DNA of 15,922 nucleotides from CAMCFD01 sp965661355 (GTDB taxonomy: Bacteria > Pseudomonadota > Alphaproteobacteria > Rickettsiales > UBA1997). The DNA lies in contig CBFIDI010000034.1 of NCBI GenBank assembly GCA_965661355.1, forward strand, positions 1-15,922, in the 5' to 3' direction. Under the pieces are notes generated by a model. It was given only the letters and a program-made list of their open reading frames with translations, made no database searches and was not told the origin of the DNA. How positions within the stretch are numbered: the stretch's first letter is position 1; each line of letters opens with the position of its first letter. This document shows, piece after piece, positions 7,876 to 15,631 of this stretch. The position numbers were made by a program, and so were the translations under genes.

Positions 7876-8290
7876 CGCTTTAATATTAAGAGGAAATATA
7901 GGTTTACCGTTTATGAAATCTTAACTTTATATTCAATAATCTGTCCGTTACAATTTAATTAATGTTTCTTTAATAACTCATCTTGATTAAATTTTTTAAG
8001 TCCTCAATAATAAATTATAAAGTTGAAATGATATTATTTCAGAATCTACCTTTAAATATTGATTTAGGAATAAACATTATAATTATAAAGTTATTTAGCA
8101 AAAGCAAGATATAATAATGAACGCCTTAAGAATTTTTATAATGGGTTTTACAATAAGATTACGACAGGTAAATTAGCATTTAAAGTAAGGTTTAGTATTG
8201 ATATTTTAAATAATAAGATAGCTAAATTTACTTCTATTATTGCGCTAATTACCTGTAAAAATTTAATAAAAAGATCAATAAAATATAGTT
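7876..8290. other. Gene-free gap between converging genes
   Basis: These 415 bases contain no credible gene. A 12-base direct repeat AATTATAAAGTT occurs at 8013-8024 and 8081-8092. A small hairpin TGAAAT/ATTTCA lies at 8024-8041. A longer inverted repeat has ACAGGTAAATTAGC (8164-8177) facing GCTAATTACCTGT (8244-8256), with one bulged base. No standard terminator with a GC stem and T-run is visible, although two convergent genes end here. Confidence 0.5.
8164..8256. repeat. Imperfect inverted repeat with 13-14-base arms
   Basis: The arms are at 8164-8177 and 8244-8256, pairing over 13 bases with one bulge across a 66-base interval. A further partial copy of the arm (GCTAAATTTAC) starts at 8221. 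It could fold into a long-range RNA stem; function unknown. Confidence 0.4.
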
Positions 8291-8845
8291 TTATTTTCTC
8301 ATCCTTTTACGATAATTCTTCGGCAACTCAAAACTTCCTTGCCATATTCCAACTTTTTTGCTTTTAGCTTCTTCTTGCAGCTTTTTTAATATTTCATCAA
8401 ACTTGCTATAACTAAATACCACAGCCATGCCATTTGCAACCATTTTTTCATTTATCGACTCATTGCCTACATAGCAATTGCCTAAAATTCTGCTATAAAT
8501 ATCTCGTTTATTATATTTACAAAAAACTTCTTTTGACTTAACCAAGTCAAGCAAAAAGTTTTTTGACATAACGCCACAAAGATAAGAATTATTATTCTTA
8601 TCATAACATTTTTGCGCCATTTCTGGTGCGTCAATTTCAATTAATCTAATTCTTTCCTTGCCAAGCTTTATGGTGTCGCCGTCAGTAATATAAGCATTTC
8701 CAGATATTGAATGCTGATAAGTTTTTAATTCGTTTTTTTTGCTATTAGAGTCTTTGCTTTTAACAATATTTGTTATCCAGAAATAAAATAAAATAAAAAA
8801 TAATATCGATAAAACGGGCCTTAATCTGCGTGATGTAATTTTCAT
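8291..8845 (-). CDS. Membrane-anchored thermonuclease (staphylococcal nuclease-like, SNase)
   Basis: This 184-residue protein has a basic N-terminus and one hydrophobic segment (about 10-26, LSILFFILFYFWI), probably an uncleaved anchor, so the nuclease domain would face the periplasm. The SNase domain (about 45-175) carries the calcium-binding and catalytic pattern: YITDGDTIKL (D57), RLIEIDAPE (R67, D72, E75), then RDIYSRILG (R119). These match Staphylococcus nuclease D21, R35, D40, E43 and R87, so it should be active on DNA or RNA. Late motifs ANGMAVVF and AKSKKVGIW also fit. Four cysteines (80, 90, 109, 124) may pair in the periplasm. It stands 83 bases after folC on the same strand, with a hairpin between. 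Its role could be nucleic-acid scavenging, but that is inference. Confidence 0.9.
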   Translation of the reverse strand: MKITSRRLRPVLSILFFILFYFWITNIVKSKDSNSKKNELKTYQHSISGNAYITDGDTIKLGKERIRLIEIDAPEMAQKCYDKNNNSYLCGVMSKNFLLDLVKSKEVFCKYNKRDIYSRILGNCYVGNESINEKMVANGMAVVFSYSKFDEILKKLQEEAKSKKVGIWQGSFELPKNYRKRMRK

Positions 8846-8887
8846 TGTTTTAATAATGCAGGTTTGTAAAAATGTATTTTTGCAATT

Positions 8888-8920
8888 ATATTCAAAATCT
8901 TAGCTAAAAATATTGAATAT
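8888..8920 (-). repeat. Hairpin between folC and the thermonuclease gene
   Basis: ATATTCAA (8888-8895) and TTGAATAT (8913-8920) pair perfectly over 8 bases around a 17-base loop that holds the palindrome TAGCTA. It lies 9 bases beyond the folC stop. There is no T-run on the minus strand after it, so it may be a weak terminator, a processing site or an operator for the nuclease gene. Confidence 0.35.
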
Positions 8921-8928
8921 GATATATT

Positions 8929-10263
8929 TTATTTTATTTTGTGACTATTTTGATCAATAAAGTTACCGGCTGAATATAAAGATCCGCATATTAATATTAG
9001 ATTTTCATCTGAAGAATTTTCACCAATAATTGCAAATGATTCTTCAAAATTGCCTGCTTTTTTAGTTTTTATTGATAATTTTTTGCAAATATCATTAATT
9101 TCATCTGCTAGAAAGCAATTATTTTCATTTTCAATATTAATCGCAATTAATAATTCTATTTCATTTTTAATATTTGATAAAAAGCTGTTTATATCTTTGT
9201 CTTTTAGCATTGAAAATATAACAATCCTTTTTTTATTTGAATTTTTCGATAAAAACTCACGAACAATTTCAGAACCTTGTGCGTTATGAGATCCGTCTAA
9301 AATTAGGTCAAATTCTTTATTTTCTTGATTAAGTTTTTTATTTAAATATTCATAATAAACCCCAGACTCAATTTTTTCTAACCTTGCTGGCCATTTAGTA
9401 TTTTTAATTGCTAATTTTGCTTTATTATCGCTAATTAAATGCGAAAAACAATGTTTTAACGCAAACAAGGCCAAGGTCGCATTATCAACTTGGTGACTGC
9501 CAATTAAAAAATTAGGAAAGTCAATATCTAAGATGCTAGATATATTGCAATTTGTCGATTTAGTCTTAATGTTCCAGCTATTTGAATTAATTTCATTGTA
9601 AAAATCTTGGCCCAAAAAGAATGTCTGGCTATTAAGCTCTTCAGCTTTTTTCTTAATAACATTTGCCGCTATTTTATTTTGCTTTGAGATAAATACGGGG
9701 CGGTTTTGTTTAATTATTCCCGCTTTTTCATAAGCAATTTTTTCTATTGTATCTCCCAAAAAATCTGTGTGGTCATAAGAAATTGGGCTTATAATACAAA
9801 TTTCTGGCCTAGCGATAACATTAGTAGAGTCAAGCCTTCCGCCCATTCCAACTTCTAGCAACAAAAAGTCCGCTTGCACTTTTGAAAATGCTAAAAATGC
9901 GGCAATTGTTAATCCTTCAAAATAAGTTGGCTCTAATTTTGGCTCTTTTTCGCACGCTTCTTGACATATATTTAAGCATTTACTTAAAAAATCATCAGAA
10001 ATTTTCTGTGAGTTTAGAATTATTCTTTCGTTAATTTCGCTTAAATGAGGAGAGCTGTAACAATGGACTTTTTGGTTATTTGCCTCTAAAATTGCTTTTA
10101 AAAAAGACATAACCGAACCTTTGCCATTTGTGCCGGCAACATGAATTACTTTTGGTAATTTTTCATGCGGGTTGCCAATTCTAGATAATATTTCATAGGT
10201 TCTGTTAAGGCCAAGTTCAATATCGCGATAACCCTTCTGATTTGGCCAAAAAGCATGTTTCAT
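8929..10263 (-). CDS. folC: Dihydrofolate synthase / folylpolyglutamate synthase
   Basis: FolC adds glutamate to dihydropteroate to make dihydrofolate and then extends folate polyglutamate tails, using ATP in the cytoplasm. The 444-residue protein belongs to the Mur-ligase-like family. The P-loop is HVAGTNGKGS (41-50), followed by YSSPHLSEINERI, then LLEVGMGGRLDSTNV, ISYDHTDFLG and IAYEKAGIIK. The C-terminal domain has WPARLEKI and LDGSHNAQG, the glutamate-ligase signatures. Length is normal. Its ATG begins on the base next to the YihY stop codon, so the two are cotranscribed from the promoter at 11241-11269. In many alphaproteobacteria folC follows accD; here it does not. Confidence 0.95.
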   Translation of the reverse strand: MKHAFWPNQKGYRDIELGLNRTYEILSRIGNPHEKLPKVIHVAGTNGKGSVMSFLKAILEANNQKVHCYSSPHLSEINERIILNSQKISDDFLSKCLNICQEACEKEPKLEPTYFEGLTIAAFLAFSKVQADFLLLEVGMGGRLDSTNVIARPEICIISPISYDHTDFLGDTIEKIAYEKAGIIKQNRPVFISKQNKIAANVIKKKAEELNSQTFFLGQDFYNEINSNSWNIKTKSTNCNISSILDIDFPNFLIGSHQVDNATLALFALKHCFSHLISDNKAKLAIKNTKWPARLEKIESGVYYEYLNKKLNQENKEFDLILDGSHNAQGSEIVREFLSKNSNKKRIVIFSMLKDKDINSFLSNIKNEIELLIAINIENENNCFLADEINDICKKLSIKTKKAGNFEESFAIIGENSSDENLILICGSLYSAGNFIDQNSHKIK

Positions 10264-11169
10264 TTATTTTAGAAAAACTTTATAAACTCGATATAAATGA
10301 TAATTAAATTCAGCTCCGACAATAAAAATTAAATTCACCAAATAAAAGAACATTAAATATATGGTTATTCCGGCTAAAGATCCATAAACAAAGTTAAATT
10401 GGTCAAATTGAGTGATATAAATTAAAAATAATTTTTTAGTAACCGTCCATAAAAAAACAGTTAAAACGGCGCCAGGGAAAGTGCGGGTAATTTTTTGTTT
10501 AACATTAGGAATTGCATAATAAAGAAGAGAGACAGCTAAAGCTAAAAATATAGAAATAGCAAAATTATGAATTTTTGGAATGTCACAGTTTTGAATAAAC
10601 TCTTGCAAAGGTTGAAAAGGAATATGCTGGACCAAATTTGGCAGTATTACAAAAACCATGATAACCGCCGTAATTGAAAAAGTTATTATAAAAAATTCCA
10701 ATATACTTATTAACCTTCGTGAAATATAAGGTGGTGGCAAATGAACGCGATAAGCGCGATTAAGAATTGTCCTTAAGCCTTCAACCGAAGAAGATGCTGT
10801 CCATATAACGCCAATAATGGCAATTGTAAGAAAGTCTTGCCTTGGGCCAACAACTATTTCTTTAATTCTTGGCATTATGGTTTGCGCTGCTTGTTGGGGC
10901 AGGGTATTTACAACATCGTAAATTACTGTTGCCCCAAGTTCGCTTCCGCCAACAAAACCTATTATCGAAATTAGAAATATTAAAAATGGAAAAAGCGACA
11001 AAACGCTTAAAAATGCTAAATATCCAGCATGTTCAATTCCGTCTTGACGAACGGCATCTATAACCGAAATTCTTAGAATTTTAGCCGGAATTATTAAATA
11101 TTTGCGAATATAATGTATTAATTTCGTTTTTTTCTTATCTGAAGATGTGTTTTCTTTTTTCTCTTTCAC
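10264..11169 (-). CDS. YihY/BrkB-family inner-membrane protein
   Basis: This 301-residue protein has six or so predicted membrane segments (about 48-74, 112-128, 152-177, 200-220, 232-252, 262-287) after a short charged N-terminus. The family pattern is clear: DGIEHAGYLAFLSVLSLFPFL, ASSSVEGLRTILNRAY, and a closing block with VYGSLAGITIYLMF and GAEFNYHLY. The family was once called ribonuclease BN by mistake; members are membrane proteins of uncertain, possibly transport-related function. The start is GTG at 11169. The stop abuts the folC ATG with no spacing. A strong promoter lies about 70 bases upstream. No link between its job and folate synthesis is evident. Confidence 0.9.
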   Translation of the reverse strand: MKEKKENTSSDKKKTKLIHYIRKYLIIPAKILRISVIDAVRQDGIEHAGYLAFLSVLSLFPFLIFLISIIGFVGGSELGATVIYDVVNTLPQQAAQTIMPRIKEIVVGPRQDFLTIAIIGVIWTASSSVEGLRTILNRAYRVHLPPPYISRRLISILEFFIITFSITAVIMVFVILPNLVQHIPFQPLQEFIQNCDIPKIHNFAISIFLALAVSLLYYAIPNVKQKITRTFPGAVLTVFLWTVTKKLFLIYITQFDQFNFVYGSLAGITIYLMFFYLVNLIFIVGAEFNYHLYRVYKVFLK

Positions 11170-11240
11170 TTATAGATTTATTTTATAATTTCTTAATTTC
11201 ATCAATAAATATATACAAACTAGTTGTTGATTAATCGTTT

Positions 11241-11269
11241 ATTATATTACAACTTTATGATAAAATCAA
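11241..11269 (-). promoter_or_regulatory. Sigma-70-type promoter for yihY-folC
   Basis: Read on the minus strand, TTGATT (11269-11264) and a perfect TATAAT (11246-11241) are separated by 17 bases. Transcription would start near 11234, leaving a leader of about 65 bases before the GTG start of the YihY gene. Confidence 0.6.
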
Positions 11270-11324
11270 AGAAAAATTTAAGAGCTTAAATTATATTTTG
11301 ACTTCGCTTGTTTAGGGTAAATAA

Positions 11325-11750
11325 TTAATCACAAGACTTTTTCATGCAAAGTCCGTCAATAATATATTTTTGCCTAGCAAAAATTGCCTGAGACTCTTTT
11401 CTGTATGTTTTTATATCAACAATAATATTTTTACAGCCAAAATTCTTCGCCTGTCCATCAACCCATTCTAACAGCTTTTCGCCCGCGCCTAAATTTCTTT
11501 TAGCGTGATCAATCATAAAATCTTCAATTTCAATAGTTTTTTCCAGTCCTATTCTTCTAATTACCCTTAACGCAATTAGAGCAATACATATTTCTTGCTC
11601 ATCAAAAATGGCGGCCATTTTATAACCTTCGTGAAACATATTTAATATTTCTTGGCAATAATGTTCTTTTTCAAGCTTCACATGAAGTTGAGACATTATG
11701 ACAAAAGTTTGCTCAATTTCTTCTTTGAATAAGATTTCTTTTAATTGCAT
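11325..11750 (-). CDS. GNAT-family N-acetyltransferase
   Basis: This 141-residue protein has a GNAT fold. The strand IEIEDFMID (74-81) leads into the acetyl-CoA pyrophosphate loop KRNLGAGEKLLEW (84-96, R-x-x-G-x-G with R85, G88 and G90), then a helix, CKNIIVDIKTY, and a final helix SQAIFARQKYIIDG typical of the C-terminal arm. Family members transfer acetyl groups from acetyl-CoA to amines on small molecules or proteins. The substrate cannot be told. It looks monocistronic: 155 bases separate its stop from the YihY start, and argG is divergent upstream. The ATG has only A-rich sequence before it. Confidence 0.85.
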   Translation of the reverse strand: MQLKEILFKEEIEQTFVIMSQLHVKLEKEHYCQEILNMFHEGYKMAAIFDEQEICIALIALRVIRRIGLEKTIEIEDFMIDHAKRNLGAGEKLLEWVDGQAKNFGCKNIIVDIKTYRKESQAIFARQKYIIDGLCMKKSCD

Positions 11751-12059
11751 TTTTTTAAATTTAAATAGTTAATTCAAAAGTTCTAATATTAAGCCTTAAA
11801 TTAAATTTTAAGTAATAATTTTTTAAAAACAAGCAGCTTTAATAAATAAACCAATATTATTTAAGTTCCCATAGCGCTAAGTCTCATCAATAATTTGAAT
11901 AATAAATTTATTGGCTAATAAAAAAACTATCGACAGATATTCAGGGCAAATATTTTTAAGTTAAATTTGACTAAATTTCTTAATCATTCTTGACAAAAAA
12001 TTCGATTTAGACTATAATATCGCAAAGTAAAATCTTCATAACTAATCAAAATTAAACTC
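11751..12059. other. Divergent intergenic region between the acetyltransferase and argG
   Basis: No gene is visible in these 309 bases. The right end holds the argG promoter listed separately. No confident promoter was found for the acetyltransferase on the minus strand, and no ARG-box-like palindrome is evident. Confidence 0.5.
11990..12018 (+). promoter_or_regulatory. Perfect consensus sigma-70 promoter for argG
   Basis: TTGACA (11990-11995) and TATAAT (12013-12018) match the consensus exactly with a 17-base spacer. Transcription would start near 12025, giving a leader of about 35 bases. In AT-rich DNA a chance TATAAT is common, but a perfect TTGACA at the ideal distance right before a gene is not. 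Confidence 0.75.
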
Positions 12060-13259
12060 ATGACTGAAAAAAAAGTAAATAAAGTAGTTCTAGCATATTC
12101 TGGTGGCCTTGACACTTCTGTAATTTTAAAGTGGCTTCAAGAAGAATATAATTGCGAAGTTGTAACTTATACCGCCGATCTGGGTCAAGGAGAAGAGCTT
12201 GAATTAGCAAGAAAAAAAGCTGAAGAATTTGGTGTAAAAGAAATATTTATTGAAGATTTACGCGAAGAATTTGTGCGCGATTATGTTTTTCCAATGTTCA
12301 GAGCTAATGCTGTTTACGAAGGTGTTTATTTGCTTGGAACAGCAATTGCAAGACCTCTAATTGCCAAAAAACAAATAGAAATTGCAAATAAAGTTGGCGC
12401 CGACGCCGTTTCGCATGGCGCAACTGGTAAGGGTAATGATCAAATTCGTTTCGAACTAGGATATTACGCTAATAAGCCCGATGTTAAGGTTATTGCGCCT
12501 TGGCGAGAATGGGACCTTAACTCTCGAAACAAACTAATTGCTTACGCTGAAAAACATGGCATTCCTGTTTCTAAAGATAAAAGAGGTGAAGCTCCTTACT
12601 CGGTCGATTCTAATTTGCTTCATACTTCAAGCGAAGGTAAGATTTTAGAAGATCCCTCTCAAGAGGCTCCAGAATATGTATATCAAAGAACTATCTCACC
12701 AGAAAACGCGCCAGACAAACCGGAAACTATCGCAATTAGCTTTAAAAAAGGCGATGCAATTGCAATTAACGGTGAAAAAATGAGTCCAGCTTCAATTTTA
12801 ACAAAATTAAATGAATATGGCTCAAAGCATGCGATAGGGCGCCTTGATCTTGTGGAAAACCGATTTGTTGGCATGAAATCTCGTGGAATTTATGAAACAC
12901 CAGGCGGGACAATTTTGTTGACGGCGCACAGAGCAATGGAATCTTTAACTTTGGACCGTGAAGCTGGGCATTTAAAAGATGAATTAATGCCTAAATATGC
13001 AAAATTAGTATATAATGGATTTTGGTTTTCGCCAGAAAGAAAAATGCTTCAGGCTCTAATAGATGAAAGTCAGGAAAATGTTGAAGGTGAAGTAAAATTA
13101 AAGCTTTACAAAGGTTCGGCAATAGTAATAGGAAGATCTTCAGATAAAAGTCTATATTCCGAAGATCATGTAACCTTTGAAGAAGACGAAGTCTATGACC
13201 AAAAAGACGCCGAAGGTTTTATTAAATTGAATGCTTTAAGATTAAGACTTAAAAAATAA
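12060..13259 (+). CDS. argG: Argininosuccinate synthase
   Basis: ArgG condenses citrulline and aspartate with ATP to argininosuccinate, the penultimate step of arginine synthesis. The 399-residue protein has the PP-loop AYSGGLDTSVILKWL (12-26), then TADLGQGEELE, ARPLIAKKQIE, SHGATGKGNDQIRFELGYYA, APWREWDL, KRGEAPYSVDSNLLH and ESLTLDREAGHLKDELMPKYA. Length is normal and no key block is missing. The ATG at 12060 lies about 35 bases from the predicted start of transcription; no Shine-Dalgarno site is visible. argH, argF and other arg genes are not in the window, so it is likely transcribed alone. It converges on lptE. Confidence 0.97.
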   Translation: MTEKKVNKVVLAYSGGLDTSVILKWLQEEYNCEVVTYTADLGQGEELELARKKAEEFGVKEIFIEDLREEFVRDYVFPMFRANAVYEGVYLLGTAIARPLIAKKQIEIANKVGADAVSHGATGKGNDQIRFELGYYANKPDVKVIAPWREWDLNSRNKLIAYAEKHGIPVSKDKRGEAPYSVDSNLLHTSSEGKILEDPSQEAPEYVYQRTISPENAPDKPETIAISFKKGDAIAINGEKMSPASILTKLNEYGSKHAIGRLDLVENRFVGMKSRGIYETPGGTILLTAHRAMESLTLDREAGHLKDELMPKYAKLVYNGFWFSPERKMLQALIDESQENVEGEVKLKLYKGSAIVIGRSSDKSLYSEDHVTFEEDEVYDQKDAEGFIKLNALRLRLKK

Positions 13260-13326
13260 ATAAAAATATTCGTATAAAAGCTGTTTAAAGGCTAGGGGAA
13301 GTTTATTTGATTGGTAAAATTTGAAA

Positions 13327-13345
13327 TTACTAAATATTTTAGTAA
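13327..13345. terminator. Small hairpin between convergent argG and lptE
   Basis: TTACTAAA (13327-13334) and TTTAGTAA (13338-13345) form a perfect 8-base stem with a 3-base loop. The right arm contains the lptE stop codon. On the plus strand a run of five T follows about 10 bases later. It could serve as a weak two-way terminator; the stem has only two G/C pairs. Confidence 0.4.
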
Positions 13346-13929
13346 GTATCGTTAATTTTTAGTTCTTCTTCGTCAATTATCGCTTTGCTATGGTTATCAT
13401 CTTCCTCTGGGTCTTGGGGGGTTTTTCCTTTATTGGTTTCAATAATGTCATTTACCAAAAGGTTGCGAATATTTTGCGCCAACGACTTCGTTAGGTTGTT
13501 TTTGGTAAATTCTTGCGCACTATAAGTTCCGTATCTGTTATCTTCAATATCGTAATTATCGCTTGCCGAAGTTGTGCCCGTAGAAATTTTTTCCGCTGTT
13601 TTTAAGTTGTAAAATGTATAATTAGCGGTGATAGTAATTTTATTTCTTCCTGAAGCTCCGGTTGTTGTTAAAAAGGTAGAAGATATAGAATCTTGAATAT
13701 CGATTGTCACATAATATTTTGGCTCTAATTGAAGTAGGTCTGGGTTAAATAGGTCATATAGATTGTTTTTTAATTCTTGATATAACCTTCCGGGTGCTTT
13801 TTGAATTTTAATTTTCGCCAGTTCTTCCTCATAAGAAATTAATCCATCTTTTTTACTATAAATAACTTCAAAACCACAAGAATTAATTGTGAAAGTAAAA
13901 AGAATAATATATAGGATTTTTTTAAGCAT
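13339..13929 (-). CDS. lptE: LptE-like LPS-assembly lipoprotein
   Basis: This 196-residue protein starts with a short basic-hydrophobic signal (1-17) and an imperfect lipobox INSC with the lipid-bearing C18, followed by GFEVIYS, a pattern typical of alphaproteobacterial LptE. The rest (about 36-165) alternates helix and strand: a long helix GRLYQELKNNLYDLF, then strands YYVTIDIQDSISS, RNKITITANYTFYNL and TTSASDNYD. LptE plugs the LptD barrel that inserts LPS in the outer membrane. The last 30 residues are acidic and polar and probably unstructured. Its ATG overlaps the end of pyrG by 8 bases (ATGCTTAA), pointing to coupled translation. In many alphaproteobacteria lptE sits between leuS and holA instead. 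Assignment rests on layout and overall resemblance, so it is less certain than the enzymes. Confidence 0.7.
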   Translation of the reverse strand: MLKKILYIILFTFTINSCGFEVIYSKKDGLISYEEELAKIKIQKAPGRLYQELKNNLYDLFNPDLLQLEPKYYVTIDIQDSISSTFLTTTGASGRNKITITANYTFYNLKTAEKISTGTTSASDNYDIEDNRYGTYSAQEFTKNNLTKSLAQNIRNLLVNDIIETNKGKTPQDPEEDDNHSKAIIDEEELKINDTY

Positions 13930-15571
13930 TTTTTTTATTTTCTATTGCACTTTGAACAAATGAAACGAAAATTGGATGCGGCGCAAATGGCTTTGATTTT
14001 AACTCCGGATGAAATTGTACACCAATGAAAAATGGATGATCGCTAATTTCTACAATTTCCGGTAATTTACCTTCGGGAGAAATTCCAGAAAAAATCATGC
14101 CGTTTTTCTCATATTGTTCTTTATAATTTATGTTAACTTCGTAGCGATGACGATGTCTTTCTGAAATAGATTCTGAACCATAGATTTTATAAGCAAGTGA
14201 ATTAGTATTGATATTGCAAGGGTAGGCGCCAAGACGCATGGTTCCACCCATGTCTTTGCCGGCCTTTTTTGTGATATTTTTATTGTCAAGCCATTCATTC
14301 ATAAGGCCCACAACATGGGTGTTTTCATCGCTAAACTCACTTGAGGTTGCATCTTTAATTTTTAAGATATTTCTAGCAAATTCTATTACTGCCATTTGCA
14401 TACCAAGACAAATTCCAAAATATGGTATATTATTTTCACGAGCATAACGAACCATTTCAATTTTTCCCTTGCTTCCATCTTCTCCAAAGCCACCAGGAAC
14501 TAAAATTGCGTTAATATTATTTAGTTTTTCGCGCGTTTTTTCAGTGATTCTTCTGGCGTTAATCCAAACTATATTTACTTTAACTCTTAACGAAATAGAG
14601 GCGTGAGTAATGGCTTCAAATAACGATTTGTAAGAGTCAAGATAATCGGTATATTTGCCAACAATTGCTATTTCAACTTCTTGTTCTGGGTTTTCGATCG
14701 AATTCTTGATATCGTTCCACTTCGATAAATTTGGCTTTGTTTGATAATCTAGGTCAAAATATTTTAAAAGCTCGGTATCAAAGCCGTTATTATGATAAAC
14801 AAGAGGAACCTCGTAAATATTGTTAACATTTGGCGCGGCAATAACTCTATTTTTTGGCACCGAGCACATTTTAGCTATTTTTTCTAAATGCGAAGGGTCT
14901 ATTTTATATTCAGCCCTACATAGCAAGACCGTCGGTTGAATTCCAATAGAGCGCAATTCTTTAACCGAATGTTGTGTTGGTTTGGTTTTTATTTCATGCG
15001 CACTTTGAATATAAGGCAATAATGTTAAATGCAAAAAAGCGCATCTTTTTATATTTGTTTCGTCATCGTAAAGCTCATAATCTATTTGCCTTATGGCCTC
15101 AAAAAATGGCAAAGCTTCAATGTCGCCAACGGTTCCACCAATTTCGCAAAGTGCAAAATCTACATCATCGAGATCGTTTAAAATAAATTCTTTAATTAAA
15201 TCTGTTACATGTGGAATAACTTGTACAGTACCACCAAGATAATCTCCTTTTCTTTCTTTTGATAATAGTTTTTGGTAAATTTGGCCAGCGGTTACATTGT
15301 CAGACTTTTTTGCGTCAACGCCAGTAAATCTTTCATAGTGACCAAGATCAAGGTCGGTTTCGGCGCCATCTTCGGTAACAAAAACTTCGCCATGCTGAAT
15401 TGGGCTCATAGTGCCCGGATCTAAATTTAGGTAAGGATCAAGTTTTCTTAGTCGCACAGAATAGCCTCTGGCTTGTAATAACGAGGCTAAAGCAGCAGAG
15501 GCTAAGCCTTTACCAAGCGACGAAACAACTCCGCCCGTGATAAAAATGAATTTAGTTTTAGATTTTTTCAA
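13922..15571 (-). CDS. pyrG: CTP synthase
   Basis: PyrG makes CTP from UTP, glutamine and ATP. From the TTG at 15571 the protein has 549 residues, close to the usual 540-545. The synthetase half has FITGGVVSSLGKGLASA (10-26), LDPYLNLDPGTMSPIQHGEVFV, TDLDLGHYERF and EIGGTVGDIE. The glutaminase half has PGGFG, the nucleophile in GICLGMQMA (C388), RHRHRYEVN, and QFHPELKSKP (H521, E523). The frame runs on upstream to a GTG at 15691, which would add 40 hydrophobic residues not seen in this family. A promoter lies inside that stretch (15603-15631), so a transcript from it could not encode the extension. I therefore prefer the TTG start. lptE overlaps its end by 8 bases. Confidence 0.92.
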   Translation of the reverse strand: MKKSKTKFIFITGGVVSSLGKGLASAALASLLQARGYSVRLRKLDPYLNLDPGTMSPIQHGEVFVTEDGAETDLDLGHYERFTGVDAKKSDNVTAGQIYQKLLSKERKGDYLGGTVQVIPHVTDLIKEFILNDLDDVDFALCEIGGTVGDIEALPFFEAIRQIDYELYDDETNIKRCAFLHLTLLPYIQSAHEIKTKPTQHSVKELRSIGIQPTVLLCRAEYKIDPSHLEKIAKMCSVPKNRVIAAPNVNNIYEVPLVYHNNGFDTELLKYFDLDYQTKPNLSKWNDIKNSIENPEQEVEIAIVGKYTDYLDSYKSLFEAITHASISLRVKVNIVWINARRITEKTREKLNNINAILVPGGFGEDGSKGKIEMVRYARENNIPYFGICLGMQMAVIEFARNILKIKDATSSEFSDENTHVVGLMNEWLDNKNITKKAGKDMGGTMRLGAYPCNINTNSLAYKIYGSESISERHRHRYEVNINYKEQYEKNGMIFSGISPEGKLPEIVEISDHPFFIGVQFHPELKSKPFAPHPIFVSFVQSAIENKKNA

Positions 15572-15602
15572 TTTGCAAGATTTTTTAAAGTTATAATTGG
15601 GA

Positions 15603-15631
15603 ATTATAATCTTAATTGACTTGATTTGCAA
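15603..15631 (-). promoter_or_regulatory. Sigma-70-type promoter for pyrG-lptE
   Basis: Read on the minus strand, TTGCAA (15631-15626) and a perfect TATAAT (15608-15603) are separated by 17 bases. Transcription would start near 15596, about 25 bases before the TTG start codon of pyrG. It lies inside the longer open frame of pyrG and so helps decide the start. Confidence 0.55.

Noticed and set aside
11751..11989. Search for tRNA or riboswitch in the divergent region before argG
   Set aside because: No T-loop-like sequence, cloverleaf or conserved aptamer pattern could be seen.
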